Below are positions 28,348-36,378 of a DNA stretch of 64,000 bases, one piece after another. Source of the stretch: Candidatus Eiseniibacteriota bacterium. GTDB lineage: Bacteria > Orphanbacterota > Orphanbacteria > Orphanbacterales > Orphanbacteraceae. Every line of letters starts with the position of its first letter. Position 1 is the stretch's first letter. The notes beneath the pieces are model-generated. The model saw only the letters and a list, made by a program, of their open reading frames with translations. It had not been told where the DNA came from and did no database searches. The translations under genes were made by a program, and so were the position numbers. The stretch covers positions 90,800 through 154,799 of the forward strand of contig JAJRWB010000080.1 of NCBI GenBank assembly GCA_024276995.1, written 5' to 3'.

Positions 28348-29381
28348 TTTTCCCTTGCGCTCCACAGGTCGGTTTGAGGAAAGAAGCTGCTCCAGGCGAA
28401 CCAGAACGCCTGGGTGGCCGGTATTTCCCTAAGCCGCCCTCCGGCCGATTCCCCGCGGCTCACGTTCCAGAGCGCCCCCGTCCGGTCATCCTTCATGCGC
28501 AGCACGCCGTCATCGACCGAAGGTTCGAAGCGGAGAACGTTGCCCTGGAAGGTTCGATCATACACGAAAGCGGTCTTTTCCGTCGCGATCCAGGCGACCA
28601 CCACCGGCACGCCCCCCACCTCGGTGTTGACCACAGGATGATCGTCGAGGGCGCCGGCGGGAAACGCCGCCTTTCCCGCTCCGATCCGGACACCGACGAC
28701 GAGATCTTTCCCGCCGAGCCTCGAGTCGGCGTTCTTCCGGCCGAAAATGCCGTTCATCGAATCGTCGGTGAAGTACCTCTCGTATGCCGACCCCTCCTCG
28801 CGTCCCCCGTCCTTCAGCAGGACCTTCGTATCGGGCCACGCCTTCTTCCACTCCCGCCACGTGGTCTGCACGCTCGGGAAAACGATGAGCTTCTCTCCTT
28901 CGCGATCACCGGAGATGCACTCGCCGAGCACATGGCTCCACAGCGAGCGACTCTCCCGATCGAACATGATGAGCGAATCTTTCCAGAGTTTTCCTGAAAC
29001 GCCGAAGGTAAGCACGGTGCCCTTCCGCTTCCGCTCATACACGATGGCGGTGTAGCACAAAGGTCACCAAGTCGCGGCGATCGCCGTTCCCCCGAGCACG
29101 TCGTTGACGATCTCATGCCGGTCGAGGTGCCAGGTGGAGTACGCTTTCGCTTCACCGCCCGCGTGGACGCCGATCACCATTTCATCGGGCCGGAGAAAAC
29201 TGTCCGCCTCGGAGGCGGTCACGAAGACGGGGTTGTCGATGGCGGGGATGGCGTCGAAGTCGAGCACGGTGTACATCGGATCACCACGGACGAACACCGT
29301 GTCGCGGACCCCCTCGGCGCGGGGTGCGCCGTGCGGAACAGGTAAGAGAAGAAGGAGGAAAGCGGCTGCGGTTTTCTTCAT
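28344..29381 (-). CDS. DUF3179 protein, candidate selenoprotein with in-frame UGA at a conserved Cys
   Basis: An exported protein starting at ATG 29381 (signal MKKTAAAFLLLLLPVPHG), 4 nt after the anti-sigma stop. UGA at 29066-29064 is codon 106, in the context TW-UGA-PLCYTAIVYER. DUF3179 proteins have a conserved CPLC motif here, so UGA takes the place of the first Cys and gives a UxxC redox-type motif. The frame continues for another 239 residues with conserved family sequence: TFGVSGKLWKDSLIMFDRES, SLWSHVLGE and a second half-repeat with DHPVVNTEVGGVPVVVAW. It ends by overlapping the OPT start. A short hairpin with G in the loop follows the UGA. DUF3179 function is not established. Selenocysteine is strongly suggested but unproven; a plain nonsense mutation of TGC or TGT is the alternative. 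Confidence 0.75.
29038..29054 (-). promoter_or_regulatory. Candidate bacterial SECIS hairpin downstream of UGA
   Basis: Nine nucleotides after the UGA, UACAC pairs with GUGUA around a 7-nt loop CGCCAUC whose second base is G. Two more G-C pairs could form below a UGA bulge. Bacterial SECIS loops usually begin 16-37 nt after the codon with G among the first two bases. Here the loop begins at nt 15, so spacing is slightly short. Confidence 0.4.
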
Positions 29382-29385
29382 ACGG

Positions 29386-29640
29386 TCAGCCCTTTCCCTT
29401 TCCGCCGCCGCAGATCCGGTCGACGATTCGCTTCTCCATCCCTTCGGGAACGGGCGTATTCTCACGTTCGGCGGCGGCTTGCTCCCGGGCGAGCCGGCCG
29501 ATGAGGCCGATCTGCTTCAGTAAGCGACGGCAGTTCGAGCACATCATCAGGTGGAGCCGGAGGAAGAGCTTTCCGAAGAACCCGGTCGTCTCCATCGATC
29601 CGTCGGAGATCATTTTCGCCGTATCACGACACGACAGCAT
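29386..29640 (-). CDS. Zinc-finger (zf-HC2-like) anti-sigma factor
   Basis: An 84-residue cytoplasmic protein beginning MLSCRDTAKM. It carries HLMMCSNCRRL, the HxxxCxxC metal motif of zinc-bound anti-sigma domains. It lies 3 nt downstream of the ECF sigma gene with a GAGAGGGTGAG site. No membrane segment follows, so it is a soluble regulator. Its likely role is to hold the sigma factor inactive until a redox or zinc signal releases it. Confidence 0.8.
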   Translation of the reverse strand: MLSCRDTAKMISDGSMETTGFFGKLFLRLHLMMCSNCRRLLKQIGLIGRLAREQAAAERENTPVPEGMEKRIVDRICGGGKGKG

Positions 29641-29643
29641 CGC

Positions 29644-30225
29644 TCACCCTCTCTCCACTCCCTTCGATTCGAGGCACTCGCGCAATCCGTTTCGCGCGCG
29701 GTAGAGGAGCACGCCGAGATTCGTTCCCGTGACGTCGAGAATCTCGCAGATCTCCATCGTGGGAAACCCCTCCACTTCCTTGAGAACGAAAGCGTTTTTC
29801 TGCTTTTCGGACAGCCCTTCGAGACATTCGCCGATCATGGCGCGAAGCTCGCCGTCGTTGAAGATCTCCTCGACATCCCTCGGCGGGCGGATCCAGTGAC
29901 CGTTCGAATCGAAGCGCGACTCGATCACGTCGTCGATCGAATCGTGGGCCTCGCTCTTCTTCCGCTTCCGTCTCGATTCGGCGATCTTGTTGTAAAGAAT
30001 ACCGAAGAGCCACGTCCGGATGTGGGATCTCCCCTCGAACCGGGCGATATTCTGGACGAACGCGGTGAGCGTCTCTTGGACCGCCTCTTCGGCCTCGTCT
30101 TCCCGGAGTCCCGCCCCGAGGGCGGCGCGAAAGATCTGCTTCCCGTAGGCGTGCACCACGGCAGTGAGTGCTTCTGGGTCCTTCTTCCTTACACGGTCGA
30201 GAAAATCGGGGTCTGAAAAGTTCAA
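29644..30225 (-). CDS. ECF-family RNA polymerase sigma factor
   Basis: A 193-residue sigma factor starting at TTG 30225 after GAAGGGGGCGG. Region 2 contains AYGKQIFRAALGAGLREDEAE and HIRTWLFGILYNKIAESRRKR. Region 4 contains LSEKQKNAFVLKEVEGFPTM and NLGVLLYRARNGLRECLE. It heads the operon containing its anti-sigma factor, the DUF3179 protein, OPT transporter, small membrane protein and sulfotransferase, and probably directs their transcription. No convincing autoregulatory promoter was fixed. Confidence 0.9.
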   Translation of the reverse strand: MNFSDPDFLDRVRKKDPEALTAVVHAYGKQIFRAALGAGLREDEAEEAVQETLTAFVQNIARFEGRSHIRTWLFGILYNKIAESRRKRKKSEAHDSIDDVIESRFDSNGHWIRPPRDVEEIFNDGELRAMIGECLEGLSEKQKNAFVLKEVEGFPTMEICEILDVTGTNLGVLLYRARNGLRECLESKGVERG

Positions 30226-30359
30226 GCCGCCCCCTTCACCCGGATGGCCGAGCGGGTTCCATCGAAACGGAGAAAGCGTACCAGCTTCGCCTGTGGGTGG
30301 CAACAGCGCCTCCCATATTTCAGGTGCGCCGGGCGGTGAGGGCTTGTACACTTCGCCTC

Positions 30360-32693
30360 ATGACGATCGAGATCGCCATTCTCTTCGCCATTCTCACCGG
30401 AATGGCTTGGCTCTTTTTCACCGAAAAGCTGCCCGTCGATCTCACCGCGTTCGCAGGACTCGTCGTTCTAGTACTCGCCCGGTTCATCGCCCCGAGCGAG
30501 GCGTTCACCGGATTCGCCTCTCCCGCGGTGATCACCATGCTCTCCATCTTCTTCGTGAGCGGCGCGCTCCTTTACACCGGAGTGGCCGACTTTGTGGGGC
30601 GGCAGGTGCACAGGATGATCGGCGGTAACGAGACGCTCCTCGTCGTGGCGATCATGCTCGTCGCGGGCGGGCTGTCGGCGTTCATGAACAATATCGCCGC
30701 CACGGCGGTGCTCCTCCCGGCGGTGGCGAGCATCGCGAAGAAGACGGGCGTCTCCCCGTCCCGCCTCTTCATCCCCCTGTCGTTCGGCGCGATTCTCGGC
30801 GGCACCACCACGCTCGTCGGCACGCCGCCGAACATTCTCGCGGCCGATATGCTCCGTGAAAGGGGCCTCGAGTCGTTCTCTCTCTTCGATTTCGCCCCCC
30901 TCGGTCTCACGCTCCTGCTGGGCGGCGTCCTTTTCATGATCACTTTCGGAAAGCGTCTCCTCCCGAGGAGGGATATCAGTGAGAGCGCCGGGCCGGAAAG
31001 CGATCTCGCGCACACGTACAGGCTCGAGGAGAATCTCTTCTCCATCCGGATACCGTTCGGTTCCGCCCTCGACGGCATGACGCTGCGCGAGACGAAGCTC
31101 GGTACCGCGCTCGGCGTGCAGGTGGTAAGCATCATCCGGGAAGGGAGACGCGAGCTCGCCCCTTCCGGGTCGTCCACCCTCCTCGGCGGCGACCGCCTCG
31201 TGGTCCAGGGGAAATACGCAGATGTCCAGAATCTTTTCCGCGTGCAAGGGGTGGCGATCGCCGACGCCGAGCCCGACGATCTCAGCCGCGCCGAGGGAAG
31301 GGTGAGCGGGATCACGGCGCGGGTGAGGGCCGACTCGATGTTCGAGGGGAAGACGCTGAGACAGCTCCGTTTTCGCGAGAAACTCGGTGCCGTGGTGATC
31401 GCCATACGCAGGGGCGGAGAGTTGATCGATACCGAACCGGCCGACGTCCGGCTCAGAGAAGGGGACGAGCTTCTCGCCATCGGAACGCTCGTCCAGCTCG
31501 AAGAGGTGGCGCTCCAGGGAGGATTCGAAGTGGCCCGCATGGGACGCTCCACCTTCGAGGACTTGAGGGGGCATCTCTTCCAGATGGCCATTCCGGAAGA
31601 CTCCGCCCTGGAAGGGGAGACCATCGCGAATCTCGGCATGTCCCGACTGATGGGGCTGACCATCGCGGGGATCCGCCGCGACGGAAAGACACGCCTCGCC
31701 GTGGCGCCCGAGGAGAAACTCCGCGCCGGGGATCGCCTTCTCGTGACGGGGAAGCCGGAGCGGATCCGCTCCCTTCTCAGCCTCGGCGGCATCGAGGTCG
31801 ACCGGAACGTGACCGAATCGCTCATCCTTTCCGATGAAATCGGTCTCGTCGAGGCGACGCTGGCGCCCCGTTCGATGGCGGCGGGCAAGACGCTGGTCGA
31901 TCTCGATTTTCATGAACGCTTCGGCCTGCAGGTGCTCGCCCTCTGGCGCGAGGGGAAGCCGATCCATTCCGGCCTCTCGCGCCTGAGGCTCCGCTTCGGC
32001 GACGCGCTCCTCATCCAGGGACCGTGGAGTCGGATCCGCGTGTTCGGGAGGAGCGGCGATTTCGTCACCCTTTCGCCGCAGGCGCAGGAACCGCGCCGCT
32101 CGAAGAAGGCGCCCTTCGCCGTGGGCGCCCTCGTCCTGATGGTCGCTTTCGTCGTGGCCGGCTGGCAGCCGATTCACGTGGCCGCCTTCACCGCCGCCAC
32201 GCTCGTGGTCCTTTTCGGCGCCATCACCATGGAAGAGGCCTACCGAGCCGTCGAATGGCGCGCCGTCTTCCTCGTGGCGGCGATCCTGCCGGTGGGGATC
32301 GCCATGGAGCGCACCGGCGCGGCGGCCCTTCTCGCACGCACCGTGACCGACATCGCCGGCCCGTACGGGCCGTACGCCGTACTCGCCGGGCTCGTTCTCC
32401 TCGCGAGCGCCCTGAGCCAAGCGCTCGACGGGGCCCCCGCGGTGGTGCTTCTCACGCCGGTGGCGCTCCAGGTGGCGGAAGAGATGGGCATCTCCGACCG
32501 ATCGGTGATGATGGGCGTCAGTCTGGCGGCGTCGGCGGCGTTCATGACCCCCTTCAGTCACAAAGCGAATCTCCTCGTCATGGGCGCCGGCGGCTACCGC
32601 GTTTCCGACTACCTCCGTGTCGGCACGCCGCTGACGATCCTCCTCCTCGCCCTCCTTGTCGTTCTGGTGCCGGTGTTCTTCCCGTTTCATTAA
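30360..32693 (+). CDS. SLC13/DASS-type transporter with four TrkA_C domains
   Basis: A 777-residue protein from ATG 30360 (GTG 30336 is an in-frame alternative; neither has a good ribosome site). The first half-transporter includes FMNNIAATAVLLPAV and GTTTLVGTPPNILAA, typical SLC13 motifs. A cytoplasmic insert at about 215-580 holds four similar TrkA_C/RCK_C modules, each with a GxTLxxLxxxxxxGxxVxxIxR pattern and a GDxLLxxG end. The second helix bundle follows, with AFMTPFSHKANLLVMGAGGY. It would move sulfate, dicarboxylates or related anions. Four regulatory modules are more than the usual two. Confidence 0.85.
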   Translation: MTIEIAILFAILTGMAWLFFTEKLPVDLTAFAGLVVLVLARFIAPSEAFTGFASPAVITMLSIFFVSGALLYTGVADFVGRQVHRMIGGNETLLVVAIMLVAGGLSAFMNNIAATAVLLPAVASIAKKTGVSPSRLFIPLSFGAILGGTTTLVGTPPNILAADMLRERGLESFSLFDFAPLGLTLLLGGVLFMITFGKRLLPRRDISESAGPESDLAHTYRLEENLFSIRIPFGSALDGMTLRETKLGTALGVQVVSIIREGRRELAPSGSSTLLGGDRLVVQGKYADVQNLFRVQGVAIADAEPDDLSRAEGRVSGITARVRADSMFEGKTLRQLRFREKLGAVVIAIRRGGELIDTEPADVRLREGDELLAIGTLVQLEEVALQGGFEVARMGRSTFEDLRGHLFQMAIPEDSALEGETIANLGMSRLMGLTIAGIRRDGKTRLAVAPEEKLRAGDRLLVTGKPERIRSLLSLGGIEVDRNVTESLILSDEIGLVEATLAPRSMAAGKTLVDLDFHERFGLQVLALWREGKPIHSGLSRLRLRFGDALLIQGPWSRIRVFGRSGDFVTLSPQAQEPRRSKKAPFAVGALVLMVAFVVAGWQPIHVAAFTAATLVVLFGAITMEEAYRAVEWRAVFLVAAILPVGIAMERTGAAALLARTVTDIAGPYGPYAVLAGLVLLASALSQALDGAPAVVLLTPVALQVAEEMGISDRSVMMGVSLAASAAFMTPFSHKANLLVMGAGGYRVSDYLRVGTPLTILLLALLVVLVPVFFPFH

Positions 32694-32722
32694 ACACCGA
32701 TTTATTTTGTAACCCGGTTGAC

Positions 32723-32737
32723 GGCAACCTGTTGGCA
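32723..32737 (+). promoter_or_regulatory. Weak sigma-54-like -24/-12 element
   Basis: GGCA at 32723-32726 and GGCA at 32734-32737 place the GG and GC dinucleotides exactly 10 nt apart, as sigma-54 requires. Other positions fit only partly. No TTCCA-N6-TGGAA dyad is seen upstream. It is offered as a possible link to the NtrC-type regulator at 40785. Confidence 0.2.
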
Positions 32738-32757
32738 ATGTTTGTCACCTTTGCTCC

Positions 32758-32786
32758 TTGTCAGGGAAGCGGTCGATCCTTATCGT
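32758..32786 (+). promoter_or_regulatory. Candidate sigma-70-type promoter of the first cytochrome operon
   Basis: TTGTCA (32758-32763) and TATCGT (32781-32786) have a 17-nt spacer, matching five and four of six consensus positions. The predicted start would leave an untranslated leader of about 120 nt before the NapC-like gene. Confidence 0.4.
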
Positions 32787-32911
32787 ATGCGCGAGAGGTC
32801 GCGGCACCGATCCGTGCCGTGGAAGCAAACGATGACACCATCGATTACGGGGTCGCCGTTCACCCGGCATGACGAATCCGGTCCCGGATCTCGAACAGCT
32901 GAAGGAATGGT

Positions 32912-34447
32912 GTGATCTTGAGTGACGAACAGAAAGTGAAGCGCTTCGTCGTACCCCGCTACGCGATCAACAAACTGAGTTTTGCCGGTTTCGTGATGCT
33001 CCTGTTCACCGCCGGAACGATGGTCGTCGCCCTCGCCCTGGCGGCGATCATCGGCGAATCGAATCCCTACATGGGGATTTTCGTGTACATGGTACTTCCC
33101 TTCTTCCTTCTCATCGGAATGGGGCTGATTCTGATCGGCATGTACTTCACCCGGCGGAAGGTGAAGCGGCTCGGCGACGAGGCGATACCGAGAAGACCGC
33201 GCATCGATCTGAGCAAGAGCGCTCACCGGAACACGATGTACATGATCATTGCGGGTGTGCTCTTCTATATCGTGCTCAGCGTCGTGGGGAGCTACGGTGC
33301 CTACCATCACAGCGAATCGGTGGAGTTTTGCGGCGAGACGTGCCACGTGGTGATGGAACCGGAGCGTGTGGCGTACCGCAACTCGACGCACGCGCGGGTG
33401 GCGTGCACCGCGTGTCACGTCGGACCGGGCGCGGGCTGGTACGCGAAATCGAAGCTCTCGGGCGCGTACCAGGTGTACGCGGTGTTGACCGACAAGTTTC
33501 CCCGCCCGATTCCGACGCCCATCGACAATCTGCGACCCGCGCAGGAAACGTGCGAACAGTGCCACTGGCCGGAGAAGTTCTTCGGCGCCCAACAGAGGAT
33601 TTTCGACCACTACATGTATGATAAGGAAAACACGTACTGGCCGATCAACATGCTGATCAAGACGGGCGGTGGAAGCCCGACCACGGGCCACACGTCGGGA
33701 ATCCACTGGCACATGAACATCCAGACGGAAGTGGAGTACATCGCCCGCGACGAGAAGCGGCAGGACATCCCGTGGATCCGGATCACGGATCGCCAGACCG
33801 GCAGGGTGACGATCTACCAGAACGATGACGATCCGCTCACCGACGAGGAGATCGCCGCGGCCGTGCCGCGGAAGATGGACTGCATGGACTGCCACAACCG
33901 GCCGAGCCATAAGTTCCGGTCGCCCACCTACGCCGTCGACTATGCCATCAGCACGGGGGCGATCGACCGGTCGATCCCCGAGATCAAGAGGGTCGCCGAG
34001 CAGGCACTCATCGGGGACTATGCCACAAGGGAAGAGGCGGAACACGGCATCGCCAACACGATTCTCACGTTCTATCTGAACAACTATCCCGACTTCAACC
34101 GCGAGAATATCGGGCTGATCGACCAGGCGGTGGCTGCGACACAGTACCAGTACAGCCAGAACTTCTTCCCCGAAATGAAGGTCCGCTGGGACGAATATCC
34201 GGACAACATCGGCCACTTCATCTCCCCGGGGTGCATGCGCTGCCATACCGGGAGTCACAGGAGCAGCGACGGCCGCGAACTGACGCGCGACTGCAGGGCG
34301 TGTCATGCGATCATCGCTCAGGGGACGGGGGACCGGGCGCAGATGGCCGTCAATGAAGAGGGTCTCGATTTCGAGCACCCCGAGGATATCGACGACGCGT
34401 GGAAGGAGATCGGCTGTTTCGAGTGCCACACGGGAACGCAGCCGTAA
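32912..34447 (+). CDS. NapC/NirT-like membrane-anchored heptaheme cytochrome c
   Basis: A 511-residue inner-membrane quinol dehydrogenase-type cytochrome from GTG 32912 (AAGGA 5 nt upstream). Hydrophobic segments lie near residues 21-45, 50-75 and 107-127, and the heme domain faces the periplasm. Heme sites are CGETCH (CX3CH, followed by VVMEPE as in NapC/NrfH heme 1), CTACH, CEQCH, CMDCH, CMRCH, CRACH and CFECH. It likely takes electrons from the quinol pool and passes them to the periplasmic and outer-membrane cytochromes encoded downstream. The CX3CH spacing at the first heme is unusual. Confidence 0.9.
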   Translation: MILSDEQKVKRFVVPRYAINKLSFAGFVMLLFTAGTMVVALALAAIIGESNPYMGIFVYMVLPFFLLIGMGLILIGMYFTRRKVKRLGDEAIPRRPRIDLSKSAHRNTMYMIIAGVLFYIVLSVVGSYGAYHHSESVEFCGETCHVVMEPERVAYRNSTHARVACTACHVGPGAGWYAKSKLSGAYQVYAVLTDKFPRPIPTPIDNLRPAQETCEQCHWPEKFFGAQQRIFDHYMYDKENTYWPINMLIKTGGGSPTTGHTSGIHWHMNIQTEVEYIARDEKRQDIPWIRITDRQTGRVTIYQNDDDPLTDEEIAAAVPRKMDCMDCHNRPSHKFRSPTYAVDYAISTGAIDRSIPEIKRVAEQALIGDYATREEAEHGIANTILTFYLNNYPDFNRENIGLIDQAVAATQYQYSQNFFPEMKVRWDEYPDNIGHFISPGCMRCHTGSHRSSDGRELTRDCRACHAIIAQGTGDRAQMAVNEEGLDFEHPEDIDDAWKEIGCFECHTGTQP

Positions 34448-34451
34448 GAAA

Positions 34452-34477
34452 TTATCCGATAACCGGATAAGGTTATC
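34452..34477 (+). promoter_or_regulatory. Two overlapping, mutually exclusive stem-loops
   Basis: TTATCCG (34452-34458) pairs with CGGATAA (34464-34470). GATAACC (34458-34464), spanning the loop and flanks of the first, pairs with GGTTATC (34471-34477). Each stem is 7 bp and only one can form at a time. They sit 4 nt after the NapC-like stop and 143 nt before the 9-heme gene. No U-tract follows, so this is not a standard terminator; it may be an operator or an mRNA switch. Confidence 0.5.
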
Positions 34478-34619
34478 AGAACCGTGGAAAACATTGACGT
34501 CCCCGACGATTTGGTCAAGAATCCGACGGAGGAACGCCCCGGCACGGCTTGTTACTCGTTCGGAACCGTCGATCCCGCGGGATGATCGATCCCGGGATGG
34601 TGGAGAAGGAGGAAGGATC

Positions 34620-36332
34620 ATGACTCGGAGCCACCTTCAGGCTGTAATCCCGATTGTGACGGCGTGCGTCATTCTTGCCGCCGGGTGCGGAGACGACAAG
34701 AAAATCGTCGAGGTCGCCGCCACGTCGCCGATCGAGGTGGACGTGGTCGTCTCCTCCGATTCGATCGATACCGGGGTGAAAGTGACCGTCCAGGCGGTCG
34801 CCACGGTGACCGGATCGGAATCGAAACTGGACAACCTGGCCTACCACTGGGTGGCCACGGGTGGGGCGTTCGCCGACGCCGACGTCGACAGCACCGTCTG
34901 GACCGCCCCGGACAGCAGCTCTCTCTATACATTAAGTGTAACCGTTACCGATGGAGAGGTGGTGGGCATCGGCACGGCGGACATCCAGGTGGGCGAATAT
35001 GTTCCCGCCGACAGCCCGTTCTACAGGGGGGCGTCGTACTGTTCCCTGTGCCACTCCCAGGACGAGGGCGACTTGGACCAGTATCTCGCATGGTCGCAAA
35101 GCGCCCATGCCGGCGCGATCGGCGCCCTCGAGGAGATCGGCCAGGAAGAGAATAGTTACTGTCTCGGCTGCCATACCGTGGGATCGGAAGGGCTGAATGC
35201 GGATGCGAACGCCGACAACGGCGGCTACGATGAAACCGCCGTCGATCGCCTAGCCGGTGTTCAATGTGAAAACTGCCATGGTCCTGCGAGCGATCATCCC
35301 GGAACGGACGGCGCGCTCGGCTCGGTGGAAATCAGCTTTGCGGCGGATCTGTGCGGCGCATGCCATACCGGCGAACACCATCCCACCTTCGACGAATGGG
35401 AGCAGTCGGCGCACAGCGGTACGGTGGAAGGATATGCCCAGCAATCGACATCGTGCGCCAAGTGCCACAACGGCTACACATCGGTGGAGTATCTCGACTC
35501 CGACGATCCCGACAACTTCGCCGACCCCGAAGAGGTTCCCTCGGAAGAACTCGCCGTGACGTGTGTCGTCTGTCACGACCCCCATGGAAACGACAACCCG
35601 GCCATGCTCCGAAACGCATCGGTCAACGATGCGGTTCTCCCCAACGCCGTGTATGTCGAATCGGCCGGCGCGGGGAGACTCTGCATGGCGTGCCATAACG
35701 GGCGTCGCACCGAGGAGGATGTGGCCGAACAGCTCTCCGGCGGATCGTCCCATTTCGGCCCTCACCACGGTGTGCAGGGCGACATGCTCGCCGGTGTGAA
35801 CGCGTACGAAGAGATCGACACGACGTTCACCTTCGCCTCGAGCAAGCATATTCTCGTGGAAGATGCGTGCGTCACGTGCCATACCCATCCCCACGAAGGG
35901 GACTTGGAGAACGGGATCGCCAACTTCACCGGCCACTCGTTCGCCCCCACGGTGGAGGCGTGCGAACCGTGCCATGGGACGCTCACCGATTTCACCGACG
36001 TGGTCGCCAAAGAGGACTTCGACGGCGACGGCGATGTGGAAGGAGTGCAAGACGAGGTGCAGGGATTGATGGATCTGCTCGAGGAGACGATCACCGATCT
36101 CGATCCTTCCACGCAGGCCGATTTCGAGGCGGATTTCGAAGGGGCGATCGGCGACACGGCGATCAGCACCCTCGCCCAGCGCAAAGCAGGCTACAACTGG
36201 GCGTTCGTCGCGTTCGACGGGTCGAAGGGCGTCCACAACACGACCTACGCCGTACAGTTGCTGCAGCAGAGCATCGAGTCTCTCGACACGGGGAAGCTGG
36301 CGAAGGCTTATATGCTCATCGACGGGAAGTAG
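34620..36332 (+). CDS. Nonaheme cytochrome c lipoprotein with PKD/Ig-like domain
   Basis: A 570-residue lipoprotein (VILAAGCGDD) from ATG 34620 with GGAGGAAGG upstream. Residues about 35-125 form a PKD/Ig-like fold (YHWVATGGAFADADVDS and YTLSVTVTDGEV). Nine CXXCH sites follow: CSLCH, CLGCH, CENCH, CGACH, CAKCH, CVVCH, CMACH, CVTCH and CEPCH. The last 120 residues are heme-free and helical. The lipid anchor and adhesion-type domain suggest a cell-surface terminal reductase of the conduit encoded with it. Confidence 0.85.
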   Translation: MTRSHLQAVIPIVTACVILAAGCGDDKKIVEVAATSPIEVDVVVSSDSIDTGVKVTVQAVATVTGSESKLDNLAYHWVATGGAFADADVDSTVWTAPDSSSLYTLSVTVTDGEVVGIGTADIQVGEYVPADSPFYRGASYCSLCHSQDEGDLDQYLAWSQSAHAGAIGALEEIGQEENSYCLGCHTVGSEGLNADANADNGGYDETAVDRLAGVQCENCHGPASDHPGTDGALGSVEISFAADLCGACHTGEHHPTFDEWEQSAHSGTVEGYAQQSTSCAKCHNGYTSVEYLDSDDPDNFADPEEVPSEELAVTCVVCHDPHGNDNPAMLRNASVNDAVLPNAVYVESAGAGRLCMACHNGRRTEEDVAEQLSGGSSHFGPHHGVQGDMLAGVNAYEEIDTTFTFASSKHILVEDACVTCHTHPHEGDLENGIANFTGHSFAPTVEACEPCHGTLTDFTDVVAKEDFDGDGDVEGVQDEVQGLMDLLEETITDLDPSTQADFEADFEGAIGDTAISTLAQRKAGYNWAFVAFDGSKGVHNTTYAVQLLQQSIESLDTGKLAKAYMLIDGK

Positions 36333-36378
36333 GCGATGCGCTCGGCGCGGCGGTTCGATGCCGCCGGGAGATAAGGTA

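Noticed and set aside
29030..29066. A second, larger hairpin (GAAGG with CCTTC) as the SECIS
   Set aside because: Its loop starts about 43 nt after the UGA, beyond the usual bacterial limit; the nearer hairpin fits better.
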